A stretch of DNA of 52,127 nt from Bacillota bacterium (GTDB taxonomy: Bacteria; Planctomycetota; UBA8108; UBA1146): assembly GCA_003973385.1 (NCBI GenBank), contig QNYK01000103.1, forward strand, positions 1-52,127, in the 5' to 3' direction. Position numbers and translations under genes: made by a program. A model generated the notes under the pieces. It saw nothing but the letters and a program-made list of their open reading frames with translations. It was not told the DNA's origin and did not search any database. The number at the start of each line of letters is the position of its first letter. The stretch's first letter is position 1. Below, piece after piece: positions 8,640-17,138 of this stretch.

Positions 8640-9250
8640 TGAGTGCCGCGGTGGAAGTCCCCGGTTTGATGCCGGGGGCTTCCATCCGGTACTGCCCTGA
8701 TTTTCTGGATCGTCTCGATCAGAAACGACTCCACCGACAATTGCTCGACGAACTGCACTGGAACCGCGGCCAGGTGACCGTATTCGGTAAAAGCCATGCC
8801 ATTCCAAGACTCGAAGCATGGCACGGTGATCCCCTGGCAACATATCGCTACTCAGGCACCGATCATTCCCCACATCCCTGGACCCTTGCCCTCGATGAAA
8901 TACGCCATCTTCTGCAGCAATTTCGATCCGACCTTCAATTCAATTCTGTACTCGGCAATCTGTATCGAGATGGCGAAGATGCGATGGGATGGCACAGCGA
9001 TGACGAACCTGAACTGGGTGAGAACCCCTGCATCGCATCTGTAAGTCTGGGTGCTGGTCGTGACTTTCGGCTACGGCATCGATCGAAAAAAGATATCGAT
9101 CCAGTGACGATCCACCTCGAGTCTGGATCTCTTCTCCTGATGGAAGGATCGACCCAGAAGTACTGGCAGCATTCCATTCCCAGAAGACGGGGTAGGAACT
9201 CTCCAGGAGAGAGGATCAGTCTGACTTTTCGGACGGTCCTGGTCGCTTGA
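8639..9250 (+). CDS. AlkB-like 2-oxoglutarate/Fe(II) dioxygenase
   Basis: 203 residues, a usual length for ALKBH2/3-like enzymes. The double-stranded beta-helix core shows NLYRDGEDAMGWHSDDE, with iron ligands His119 and Asp121, then IASVSLGAGRDFRLRH, the third ligand His178 (YWQHSIPR) and the 2-oxoglutarate-binding arginines in ERISLTFR (Arg192, Arg198). PRLEAWHGD near residue 57 resembles the substrate-lid region of ALKBH2-type proteins. Such enzymes oxidatively remove alkyl groups from DNA or RNA bases. The ATG overlaps the stop of the thioredoxin-like gene, placing it at the end of the FHA/thioredoxin/AlkB set. The frame stays open for 79 codons past its stop (to a TGA at 9488) with nothing recognisable. 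Confidence 0.9.
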   Translation: MSAAVEVPGLMPGASIRYCPDFLDRLDQKRLHRQLLDELHWNRGQVTVFGKSHAIPRLEAWHGDPLATYRYSGTDHSPHPWTLALDEIRHLLQQFRSDLQFNSVLGNLYRDGEDAMGWHSDDEPELGENPCIASVSLGAGRDFRLRHRSKKDIDPVTIHLESGSLLLMEGSTQKYWQHSIPRRRGRNSPGERISLTFRTVLVA

Positions 9251-9601
9251 GATGCATTCCATCCTCCTCATCAGAGTGCTCAGGATGTCTTCAGAAGGCA
9301 CTTCTCCGCCGAGCTGCTTGTAGAAGGAGATCAGCCTCCGGGAAGAACTGGCACTTCTTCGGCACTCCTGGACCCGGTGTTGCTCGATCTGAAAGCTGAA
9401 TACTGGTACCCTCCTCGCTTCGGTCATCGCAGTTCTTGGCGATGGAGCGGCTGCCATCCTGATCTGCAGATCTCCATCGTGTCGCGGTGAACCCGAAAGT
9501 GGACCGTAACGAAGGACACCCGGCGATCTCCGGCAAGCTTGAAGGCTCCCCGGAAACCCGCTCATGACGCCATGCTCGTCAGATGACGGTGGCGAAAAAG
9601 G
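9251..9601 (+). other. Gap between alkB and ygiQ with no recognised gene
   Basis: No start-bearing ORF with a family signature is seen on either strand. The AlkB frame continues after its stop to a TGA at 9488, reading LDLKAEYWYPPRFGHRSSWR in the middle, and a second plus frame then reads NPKVDRNEGHPAISGKLEG until 9569. Together these could be remains of a small frameshifted gene, but there is no clear start and no known family. The promoter of ygiQ presumably lies here. Confidence 0.3.
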
Positions 9602-11653
9602 ATGGTTGACGACATGTCACCTGTATCCGGCCGATCTCAACACAGTACAGATGAATCTCCTGGAAAGTCTCACGGGATCCCTTCGGGTGCAACTGCACCG
9701 CTCCCCGCTTCGAGGCAGGAGTGTGTCGATCGAGGTTGGTTGCCTGCAGATTCGATGGATCATGACGACCAGAGGCATGGAGTCGATTTCGTACTCGTCA
9801 GCGGTGACGCCTATGTCGATCACCCGTCCTTTGCCAATGCAGTGATCGGCAGGTTGATGGAGGCGCGCGGTTACCGTGTGGCGATCCTCGCGCAGCCAGA
9901 ATGGCGCTCGATCGATGCCTTCCGCACCTTTGGAGCGCCGCGAATCGCATGGTTGGTCTCTGCTGGCAATCTCGATTCGCATCTCAACCATTACACGGCC
10001 CACAAACGACCTCGCTCGGACGATCAATATTCGCCCGGGGGAAAGGCTGGATTGCGCCCGGATGGGGCGACCATCGTCTATTCCCAGCGTTGTCGTGAAG
10101 CGTACCGGGAGGTCCCCATCATCGCGGGTGGCGTTGAGGTCTCGATGAGAAGGCTTGCCCATGTCGATTACTGGGCGGAGAAGGTCAAGAGATCCCTGCT
10201 GCTCGATTCACGTTGCGATATTGCAGTGTACGGGATGGGTGAAAAGGCACTCGTCGAAATTGCCGAGAGACTGGAACAGGGACAAGCGATCTCGGCGATT
10301 CACGATGTCCCAGGCACCGCCTATGCCATCGGAAAATTCGGACGCCCGCATTTCGTCGAGGAGGCTGATTGGGAACAGGGAGTTCCATGGTCGGATCAGC
10401 ATCACTGCGATCCGAAGGATGTTCTGGAGTTGCCTTCATTCGACCAGATCCGCGGCGAAGATGACGATAGCAAGCAACTGTTTGCCAGAGCTCAGCATCT
10501 TTTTCATCGGGAGCAGAACCCTGAATCAGCTCCGATACTGGTGCAGAAGCATTCTGATCACACCGTGGTGGTGAACCGCCCGATGATAGCTCTCACGACC
10601 GAGGAACTGGATGCAGTATTCTCACTCCCCTACACCAAGGCTCCGCATCCGATCTACGGTGAGCAGCAGATCCCTGCGTATGAAACGGTCAAATTTTCCA
10701 TCAACATCATGCGAGGTTGTTTTGGCGGTTGCACTTTTTGCGCCATCACCGAGCACCAGGGACGAGCGGTTTCTTCCAGGAGCGAAGAGAGCGTTCTCCG
10801 CGAAGTCGAGCAGTTGAAACAACTGAAAGGGTACAAGGGAGTCATCAGTGATCTGGGAGGCCCTACAGCCAATATGTACAGGATGCGTTGTACACGACCG
10901 GAGATCGAGGCTCGCTGCCGAAGGCCATCCTGCGTGCATCCCACTGTTTGCAAGTTGCTTGGCACTGATCACGGACCGGTAAAAAAACTGATGAAAAAGG
11001 TCAGAGAGTCAGATGGTGTCAAGATGGTGCATGTCGCATCCGGAGTGAGGATGGATCTGGCAAATCTGGACCAGGAATACATCGATGATCTGGCAGCGCA
11101 TCACGTCGGAGGTCATCTGAAGGTCGCCCCGGAACACATCGATGAAGAAACCTTGCGCCTGATGAAGAAGCCTGGAATGGCCAGTTACACCGAATTCGAG
11201 AAGCGATTCGAAAAAGCGAGTGAACGTGCCGGCAAAGAGCAATATCTGGTCCCCTATTTTGTCTCGAGTCATCCTGGCTGCGAACAGGACGCAGCGGTAC
11301 GCATCGCAGAGTTTCTTGAAGCCCGTCATCTCAAACCTCAGCAGGTTCAGGATTTCATTCCTACTCCTGGAACTCCGGCGACATGCATGTGGTGGACGGG
11401 GATTGATCCGACCAGGATGAAGAAGGTCTTTGTCGAGAAAAAGATGCGAAACAAACGCAAGCAGCGAGCGATGCTTCAGTGGTGGAAACCGGAGAATCGT
11501 CTGCTGGTCAGGGAGATGTTGAGGGAAAGTGGTCGAAGCGATCTGATCGGAGATCACGAAGGTGCCCTGGTTTCCGCATCCGAATCGAGCAATGCAAGAT
11601 ACTCAGGTAGCAGAACCAGTCGTCGGAAGCGCCATGGTCGAGGTTCTCGCTAG
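9602..11653 (+). CDS. YgiQ-family radical SAM protein
   Basis: 683 residues. The N-terminal part has the YgiQ hallmark LVSGDAYVDHPSFANAVIGR, followed by the radical SAM core with the 4Fe-4S cysteines in CFGGCTFC (CxxxCxxC). Next is a region typical of the family (SDLGGPTANMYRMRC, CVHPTVC, VASGVRMDL, GHLKVAPEH) and the C-terminal DUF3362-like part (VQDFIPTPGTPATCMWWTG, basic RNKRKQRAMLQW). The reaction of YgiQ proteins is not established. The start may be ATG 9602 or 9614. The tail after about residue 650 is Ser/Arg-rich. Its TAG overlaps the convergent cytochrome gene's stop in a shared CTAG. Confidence 0.92.
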   Translation: MVDDMSPVSGRSQHSTDESPGKSHGIPSGATAPLPASRQECVDRGWLPADSMDHDDQRHGVDFVLVSGDAYVDHPSFANAVIGRLMEARGYRVAILAQPEWRSIDAFRTFGAPRIAWLVSAGNLDSHLNHYTAHKRPRSDDQYSPGGKAGLRPDGATIVYSQRCREAYREVPIIAGGVEVSMRRLAHVDYWAEKVKRSLLLDSRCDIAVYGMGEKALVEIAERLEQGQAISAIHDVPGTAYAIGKFGRPHFVEEADWEQGVPWSDQHHCDPKDVLELPSFDQIRGEDDDSKQLFARAQHLFHREQNPESAPILVQKHSDHTVVVNRPMIALTTEELDAVFSLPYTKAPHPIYGEQQIPAYETVKFSINIMRGCFGGCTFCAITEHQGRAVSSRSEESVLREVEQLKQLKGYKGVISDLGGPTANMYRMRCTRPEIEARCRRPSCVHPTVCKLLGTDHGPVKKLMKKVRESDGVKMVHVASGVRMDLANLDQEYIDDLAAHHVGGHLKVAPEHIDEETLRLMKKPGMASYTEFEKRFEKASERAGKEQYLVPYFVSSHPGCEQDAAVRIAEFLEARHLKPQQVQDFIPTPGTPATCMWWTGIDPTRMKKVFVEKKMRNKRKQRAMLQWWKPENRLLVREMLRESGRSDLIGDHEGALVSASESSNARYSGSRTSRRKRHGRGSR

Positions 11654-13863
11654 TCTTCTTCTGGTTCCTTCAGTTCGCTGCGATACTCCTCAACTGCTCC
11701 CTTGAGCCAGCGATCATCGGGATGAATCAAGAGAGCTGCTTGCAGCGCTTCGATCGCGAGTTGAGTTTCCCCCGAATCCTTCAGCGCCACCGCATGGACA
11801 AGGGCATAGCGAGGAGACTCCGGGGAGAGTTGTACCGCCTGCTTCAGCGACGGTAGCGCATTTTCTTTCTCGCCTACTCGCACCAGTGCAAGACCGAGTG
11901 CGTGATGCAATCCTGCATCGTCTGCGACCTTTTCGATCGCCTTCCGTAACACCACGATCCCTTCCGCATCTCTATCAAGTGTCCGCAGAGCATCGGCGAG
12001 ATTGACAGAAGCTGGGCCGAAGGATGGAGTCCTGCGAAGTGCTTCCTTGAAATACTCAACAGCCTCTTCGATCTTTCCTCTGCGCGTTGCCAGAGATCCC
12101 AGGTTTACATGTGATTCGGGCCGATCCGCGTGCACGCGTTGGATCGATATGTATTCGGAGAGTGCTTTGCTGAACAACTTTCCGGCTCCATTCGGATCGG
12201 ATGCGATCTGGGCCTCGATGGGGGACAGCAATTCTGCGGCAACGGTACGAACGATCAAGCTCGAATCACTGAGCATGTCGATCAGGATCAGGTGGGTGTC
12301 CTGCAGTCCGATTCCATCGAGGGCGAGCGTTGCCTGACGGCGAACCATCGGATCAGGATCGAAAAAACCGTTCTGGAGTAGATCAACATTTGATCTGTCG
12401 AGAAAGGGTGTCAGTTCCGCCATGACAGTGGCGCGTACGATGGCGGCAGTATTCTCATCTTCCAGCACCATCCGGATCAATTCTGGCGCGACGGGAGCTC
12501 CTCTTCTCGCGGCATGCAGAGCCTCGCCCCAGTGGAAGTTATCGGATCGACCATCTGGATACCATTCGACGACCTTCTGGGCCGCCCAGATGGAATCCTT
12601 ATCCTCATGGCAACCAGTACATGCATTTGGAGTGCCTATTCGCAGCGATAGGTCAGGGCGAGGTACTCGAAAGGAATGGTCTCGGCGAGGATCCACGCCC
12701 ATGTAGGTTCGAGAAACCATGTGGCATTCGATACAGGAGGCACCTTTTGTGCCGGATACATGGTGGTGGTGCGCAGGAAGGTCGTAACTTCCAGGATCGT
12801 GGCAGCCGATGCAGAGAGAGTTGCCTTCGATGTGTAACTTGCCGCTGTGGGGTTCGTGACAGTCCGAGCAGGTCACGCCTTCGGCATGCATTCTGCTCTG
12901 AAGAAATGATCCGTACACATAGACCTCATCGAGGATCTGGCCATCGTCGTGATAGAGATCTGCTTCGATGAGGCTCAGCAGGTGGGTCTCCGAGAGGGGA
13001 GAACCGGGCTCGGATCCGTCTACAAGTGTGGTTCTTCGAGAATGACACCGTGCACACGTTTCCGTTTCATCACTACCAGTAGCGGATGGGCTTCTGCGCG
13101 CCACTTTTTCTCCCTCGGGGCGAATCCAGGTTGCCGATCCGCGCGAGAGATCTACAGGAAACCCGGAATGCAGCGGAGCTTCAGGCTTCTCGCTATCCTC
13201 TTGCTTCGACCTGGTTGCCCAGGAGACATGAACGCTTCCAGGACCGTGGCAAGCCTCGCAGGAGACATCGATTTCTTGCCAGCGAGTGCGAAAGGTGTCG
13301 GTGGCCAGGTCGTAGTCCTTGACGACACCGGTGGAGTGGCACTCGGCGCACATGTGATTCCAGTTATTGAGAATCCCCGAGTAGTGAAGTGGATCTCCTG
13401 GAGGAGTCTTCTCATCCGGGAACAACGTGTACCAGCGTGCGCCCCCTTGCGCCTCTGGAGTTGCCCATGCCACGGGATAGGACTGAAGTCTGCCGTTGGC
13501 CCCCGCGACCAGCACCTGTTGACAGGGACTGGTGCCAAAGAAGTAACGAACGGGGAGAGATTTCTTGCCGTCGGCGTCTTCGACCTCGATCACGGGTGAA
13601 TCATCGACAAGCAAGAATCTTGAGAGCACACCTCCAGAAGAGACTTCGGTGCCATCGAATGGGGCGCGACACGCCTCGTCATCGAGTTCCAGCATGGCGA
13701 GATCGTGATGGGAACCGGTCCAGAGGGAGTGTTCTTCTCGATGGCAGGCAATACAAGTTGCCCTGCCGACATGAGATCGTTGTTCCTGTGCAAGGCAGTT
13801 GCTGGTCACCAGCAGCAGTGTCAAGGCAAAGAAATGCGGGACCATGCTGCCAGAACCGTTCAT
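11650..13863 (-). CDS. Octahaem c-type cytochrome with HEAT-like and TPR repeats
   Basis: 737 residues from ATG 13863 (GGGAG five bases upstream; ATG 13875 possible). A signal peptide covers about 1-25. Eight CxxCH motifs follow: CIACH, CAECH, CEACH, CARCH, CSDCH, CIGCH, CIECH and CTGCH, within about the first 400 residues. The pattern resembles cytochrome c554/NrfA-like multihaem proteins, with several His residues nearby as distal ligands (HHHHVSGTKG). Then come HEAT-like repeats (PMVRRQATLALDGIG, LIVRTVAAELLSP) and at least four TPRs (YISIQRVHADRPESHVNLGS, LALVRVGEKENALPSLKQAV). It should be exported and carry electrons in the periplasm, the repeats offering a docking surface. The substrate is unknown. 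Confidence 0.88.
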   Translation of the reverse strand: MNGSGSMVPHFFALTLLLVTSNCLAQEQRSHVGRATCIACHREEHSLWTGSHHDLAMLELDDEACRAPFDGTEVSSGGVLSRFLLVDDSPVIEVEDADGKKSLPVRYFFGTSPCQQVLVAGANGRLQSYPVAWATPEAQGGARWYTLFPDEKTPPGDPLHYSGILNNWNHMCAECHSTGVVKDYDLATDTFRTRWQEIDVSCEACHGPGSVHVSWATRSKQEDSEKPEAPLHSGFPVDLSRGSATWIRPEGEKVARRSPSATGSDETETCARCHSRRTTLVDGSEPGSPLSETHLLSLIEADLYHDDGQILDEVYVYGSFLQSRMHAEGVTCSDCHEPHSGKLHIEGNSLCIGCHDPGSYDLPAHHHHVSGTKGASCIECHMVSRTYMGVDPRRDHSFRVPRPDLSLRIGTPNACTGCHEDKDSIWAAQKVVEWYPDGRSDNFHWGEALHAARRGAPVAPELIRMVLEDENTAAIVRATVMAELTPFLDRSNVDLLQNGFFDPDPMVRRQATLALDGIGLQDTHLILIDMLSDSSLIVRTVAAELLSPIEAQIASDPNGAGKLFSKALSEYISIQRVHADRPESHVNLGSLATRRGKIEEAVEYFKEALRRTPSFGPASVNLADALRTLDRDAEGIVVLRKAIEKVADDAGLHHALGLALVRVGEKENALPSLKQAVQLSPESPRYALVHAVALKDSGETQLAIEALQAALLIHPDDRWLKGAVEEYRSELKEPEED

Positions 13864-13928
13864 TTGCTCTCCCAACCCTGGCAGATCATGAGGGATTCAT
13901 CTCGGCGAGTCGAGTGCATCACCGTTGA

Positions 13929-15767
13929 TCAGAGACAGGCGCTGGTCGGGTCACAGGCCTGGGCGTCATCGGTGGGATCCAGACCACATGCGTTGCTGCC
14001 AGGATCAGGCAGTGGGCCAGCACCTGAGAAGAGAGTCGCAAGTCCCGTGATGGCATCTGCGATGTTGTTGGAGCCATCGTCATTCATGTCACAGGCATCT
14101 GGACAATCACTCTGCGGCCCGCCGCTGAAGAGGGTCGCCAGAAGAAAGACACAATCGGCGATGTTGAAGGAGTTATCCCAGTTGCAATCGCCGCGACGGA
14201 ATGCGGTTCCAGCCGGTGGGGGGGGTGGAACTGCAGCGTACTCCCCCGCGGTGATCGAGACATTGTCGACAGCCCACCACCATTGATTGCCGGAACTGGT
14301 GTACTTGAAGAGGAAAGCGACTTCCGACTGCCCAGCTGCTCGAGGTTCCTCGAATACGAATCGCCCATACAGCGGTTCTTCACCGGGTTGTGGTGATGTG
14401 GAGGTTGGAGCTGAAAATATCGCCGGACGGATGAACGAGTTGCCAGCGTCAATACTCAATAACACTTCAACAGTTTCTGATCCGTAAGGGAGCATCTCTG
14501 AATCGAAGTGCAGGTAGACATGCTCCTCAGCTGTGCAATCGACAACAGGTGTGATCAACCGCTCATCTTCGAAGGGGTCCGGATTGCAATCGGAATCCAG
14601 GATCGCAAAGTAATCTCCCAGGCGGTTCACTGCTCTTCCTCCCTGGTACGGAAAATTACCTCCGTTGTTGAGCGTGATGGAACGATTGCAGGGATCATCG
14701 GTGTTCCAGGTATTGAGTGGGGAGTTGGTGTTGAGGCCATCGATCTGCCAATCTGCAGGAATACCCGTGGAGAAGTCCTCGGATTCGAGCAGTATCGTGT
14801 CTCCGCCAGGAGATACGAGGATGTCATCGACCAGCACATCGTCGATGGCGATCCACCAGTCCCAGTTCGGTTCGAAATGGCGGAATCGAATCCGCACAGA
14901 CGGCTGTCCAGCAGCATAAGAAGACAGGTCAACTTCCAGAACCTGGTAGATGCCATCGGCATCTTCCACGGTGACTACTGGCGCAGATGTGACACGAGCT
15001 GGGGCGACTCTCCGAAAAGCATTTTGCCAGGTGGTTCCTCCGTCGGTGCTGACATCGATGTCGAAGATGGCGTTACCGTTATTATTGAGCTGTGCGCATA
15101 CCGACGCATGTAGAGCCACCTGGCCCATTGCGGAGCAGTTCATGGTTGGAGTCCAGATGTCGTGAGACATGCCGGAGCCGATCGGGTTAGTGTTCGTTGC
15201 ACCACCGTAATCACTATCCGAGATGACGAATGCACCTCGTGTCGGATGGCCATCGATTCCCGGTGGGTGTTGCCTTCCCAGAGGGTTTGTCAGGGTCCAG
15301 GTGGAGTCTTCCAGGGGGTTGTTTTCATCGACGATGGACCAGCCTCCGGCGCTTTCCATCTCGACATCAGATGAATAATTTTCAAAGTCCTCGAACAGGG
15401 CGATGACGCCCGTGGAATAGTAACCACGAGCGGTGAGATCGAGGCAGGGCGCGGCAGTTCCTACAGTGACCAGTACGTAGTCGAGAACATGGTGGCGACT
15501 CGCTGTGAAAGCGGAGACATCATCGGTGGCGACTGCAGTATCTCCATCGACTGTGGCGATCAACTGGCCATTTCTGAAGAGCTGGTACTCGGTTGCACCT
15601 GGCCCTGCGATGGGCAGGCTCCACTCGATGATCATCTGATTCTGACCATAATCGGGAAATACCTGCAGCGTCTCGGGGCAGGATTGTGCGTGGATCAATG
15701 GTGCGCCTGGCCAGAGAACCACAAGACAGAGGGCATGGATGGCCCCTGAGAATCGCGAAAACCTCAT
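13929..15767 (-). CDS. Secreted beta-rich protein with paired dockerin-like loops and Cys tail
   Basis: 612 residues with a signal peptide ending at HAQ (about 27). A fibronectin-III-like stretch follows (EWSLPIAGPGATEYQLFRNG), then two jelly-roll-like modules with similar phrases (IDVSTDGGTTWQNAF / LLSIDAGNSFIRPAIF; WWIAIDDVLVDD / WWWAVDNVSI), resembling MAM/CBM-type domains. The C-terminus has two calcium-loop repeats (DCNWDNSFNIAD and DMNDDGSNNIAD) and ends CGLDPTDDAQACDPTSACL. The gene has a near-ideal Shine-Dalgarno (see 15768-15779). Likely a surface-exposed binding or adhesion protein; no catalytic motif is seen. Confidence 0.82.
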   Translation of the reverse strand: MRFSRFSGAIHALCLVVLWPGAPLIHAQSCPETLQVFPDYGQNQMIIEWSLPIAGPGATEYQLFRNGQLIATVDGDTAVATDDVSAFTASRHHVLDYVLVTVGTAAPCLDLTARGYYSTGVIALFEDFENYSSDVEMESAGGWSIVDENNPLEDSTWTLTNPLGRQHPPGIDGHPTRGAFVISDSDYGGATNTNPIGSGMSHDIWTPTMNCSAMGQVALHASVCAQLNNNGNAIFDIDVSTDGGTTWQNAFRRVAPARVTSAPVVTVEDADGIYQVLEVDLSSYAAGQPSVRIRFRHFEPNWDWWIAIDDVLVDDILVSPGGDTILLESEDFSTGIPADWQIDGLNTNSPLNTWNTDDPCNRSITLNNGGNFPYQGGRAVNRLGDYFAILDSDCNPDPFEDERLITPVVDCTAEEHVYLHFDSEMLPYGSETVEVLLSIDAGNSFIRPAIFSAPTSTSPQPGEEPLYGRFVFEEPRAAGQSEVAFLFKYTSSGNQWWWAVDNVSITAGEYAAVPPPPPAGTAFRRGDCNWDNSFNIADCVFLLATLFSGGPQSDCPDACDMNDDGSNNIADAITGLATLFSGAGPLPDPGSNACGLDPTDDAQACDPTSACL

Positions 15768-15779
15768 GGATCACCTCCT
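15768..15779 (-). promoter_or_regulatory. Extended Shine-Dalgarno site
   Basis: On the minus strand AGGAGGTGATCC runs directly into ATG 15767, with GGAGG six bases before the start. This is a 12-base perfect complement to the canonical 3' end of bacterial 16S rRNA (GGATCACCTCCT), the longest such match noticed in the window. It suggests strong translation of the secreted dockerin-tailed protein. Confidence 0.75.
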
Positions 15780-15919
15780 CCAATCGGTACGGCTGGATGA
15801 TACCACGGCCCTTGCTTCAGAATCACCCACGACTGGCTGGTGAGCCGGTGTGGTAGACCGGGACCGATTCTTGGTGTAACAGGTCTGTAGCGTTCTCATT
15901 GAACAGCACAGGGAGTTTC

Positions 15920-17113
15920 ATGAGCCATCGAAGACTGGATCACCATCTTGAGCCGCTAGTGGAGGATGAGAGGTTTGCTCTCTACCAGTCCATCGCTCGC
16001 TACGCCGACGACGAACTGGCACCTCAGCTTCTCGGTTGGGAACGCAGCAAGGTTCTGGTTCCAGACCAGGTCATCCGTCAGCTGGGCGACATGGGTATCT
16101 TTGGATTGCCAATTCCAGAGGAGCATGGCGGGCAAGGTGGGGGGCTGACAGATCTGTTACTGGCCGGATTGGCACTCTCGTACCAGAGTCAGTCGGTTGC
16201 CATCACTCCTGGTGCAGCAGTTTCGCTGGGTGCGAATCCTCTGTACAAATTTGGAAACAACAGTCAGAAGCAGCAGCACCTGTCTGACCTCGCCGCAGGA
16301 AACCGGATGTTTGCTTTCGGATTGTCAGAGCCAGGGCGAGGATCGGATGCAGCAAATCCAGAAGTGGTAGCGACCCGAGATGGCGAGCATTTCATCCTGA
16401 GAGGTGAAAAGTGCTGGAGCACAAATGCAGCATGGGCCAGCCACATCGTGGTTCATGCACTCACCGATCCTGATGGGCGAAACGGCCATCGGAGTACCTG
16501 CTTCATCATCCCCCGTGATCGGGAAGGCGTGCATTACCAGGAGATGGAGGGAAAGACAGTCTGGCCGCTCTCCTCTACCGGTTCGATCGCCCTCGATGGA
16601 GTCAAAGCCGATGCGGGGGACATTCTCGGTGATCTTGATGGGGGATTCGAGGTGATGATCACGACACTCAACGGTGGACGTCTGTTCATCGCCTCACTTG
16701 CGCTGGGGTCACTTGCTTTTGCTCTCGACAAGACCAGCAAGTATGTCCAGGAAAGAAAGCAATTCGGCGGCCCGATCGGCCGTTTTCAGCGAGTCCAGGA
16801 TGTGGTCCTGGAGATGGAGATTGCTCTTGAGCGTAACCTGACCTGGTTGATCCAGATCGGTAGGCGCTATGACGAGGGGACGATGGAGCGCGAGCAGGCC
16901 TCCAAACTAAAAATCGATTGTAGCCGTGTGGCCTCCAGTTTGTTGCTCGATGCGATGGAGGTTTGTGGAGGAGTTGCCGGTCTGGACGAGTTCGGGCTCT
17001 CCCGGCACTCAGCGGATCTCTTCGTGACACGCGTGGGCGAGGGTTCCAACCGGGCCCTGATGACTCAAGCGGTTCGTCCTCTGCTTTCTGATATTGCAGA
17101 TCAATTGCAATGA
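15920..17113 (+). CDS. Acyl-CoA dehydrogenase
   Basis: 397 residues from ATG 15920, chosen because GGGAG lies four bases upstream; an upstream in-frame TTG at 15899 is less likely. The usual three-part ACAD fold is visible: the N-terminal helical domain (MGIFGLPIPEEHGGQGGG), the middle beta domain with the FAD/substrate signature FAFGLSEPGRGSDAANPE and KCWSTNAAWA, and the C-terminal helical domain with ERKQFGGPIGRFQRVQD. The catalytic base is probably the Glu of VGEGSN. It oxidises acyl-CoA thioesters to enoyl-CoA and needs an electron-transfer flavoprotein, which is not in this window. Chain-length preference cannot be read. Confidence 0.92.
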   Translation: MSHRRLDHHLEPLVEDERFALYQSIARYADDELAPQLLGWERSKVLVPDQVIRQLGDMGIFGLPIPEEHGGQGGGLTDLLLAGLALSYQSQSVAITPGAAVSLGANPLYKFGNNSQKQQHLSDLAAGNRMFAFGLSEPGRGSDAANPEVVATRDGEHFILRGEKCWSTNAAWASHIVVHALTDPDGRNGHRSTCFIIPRDREGVHYQEMEGKTVWPLSSTGSIALDGVKADAGDILGDLDGGFEVMITTLNGGRLFIASLALGSLAFALDKTSKYVQERKQFGGPIGRFQRVQDVVLEMEIALERNLTWLIQIGRRYDEGTMEREQASKLKIDCSRVASSLLLDAMEVCGGVAGLDEFGLSRHSADLFVTRVGEGSNRALMTQAVRPLLSDIADQLQ

Positions 17114-17138
17114 GAAGCGCCAGCTACGATCGCTTCTC
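17112..17138. terminator. Hairpin spanning two convergent stops
   Basis: GAGAAGCG (17112-17119) pairs perfectly with CGCTTCTC (17131-17138) around an 11-base loop. It sits exactly between the convergent acyl-CoA dehydrogenase and tldD ends and includes both stop regions. No T-run follows on either strand, so it would be an imperfect terminator or simply a 3'-end stabilising hairpin. Confidence 0.35.

Noticed and set aside
9248-9490. UGA at the end of alkB as a second selenocysteine codon
   Set aside because: The AlkB fold is complete before it, the codon lies after the final strand, and no hairpin at suitable distance was seen.
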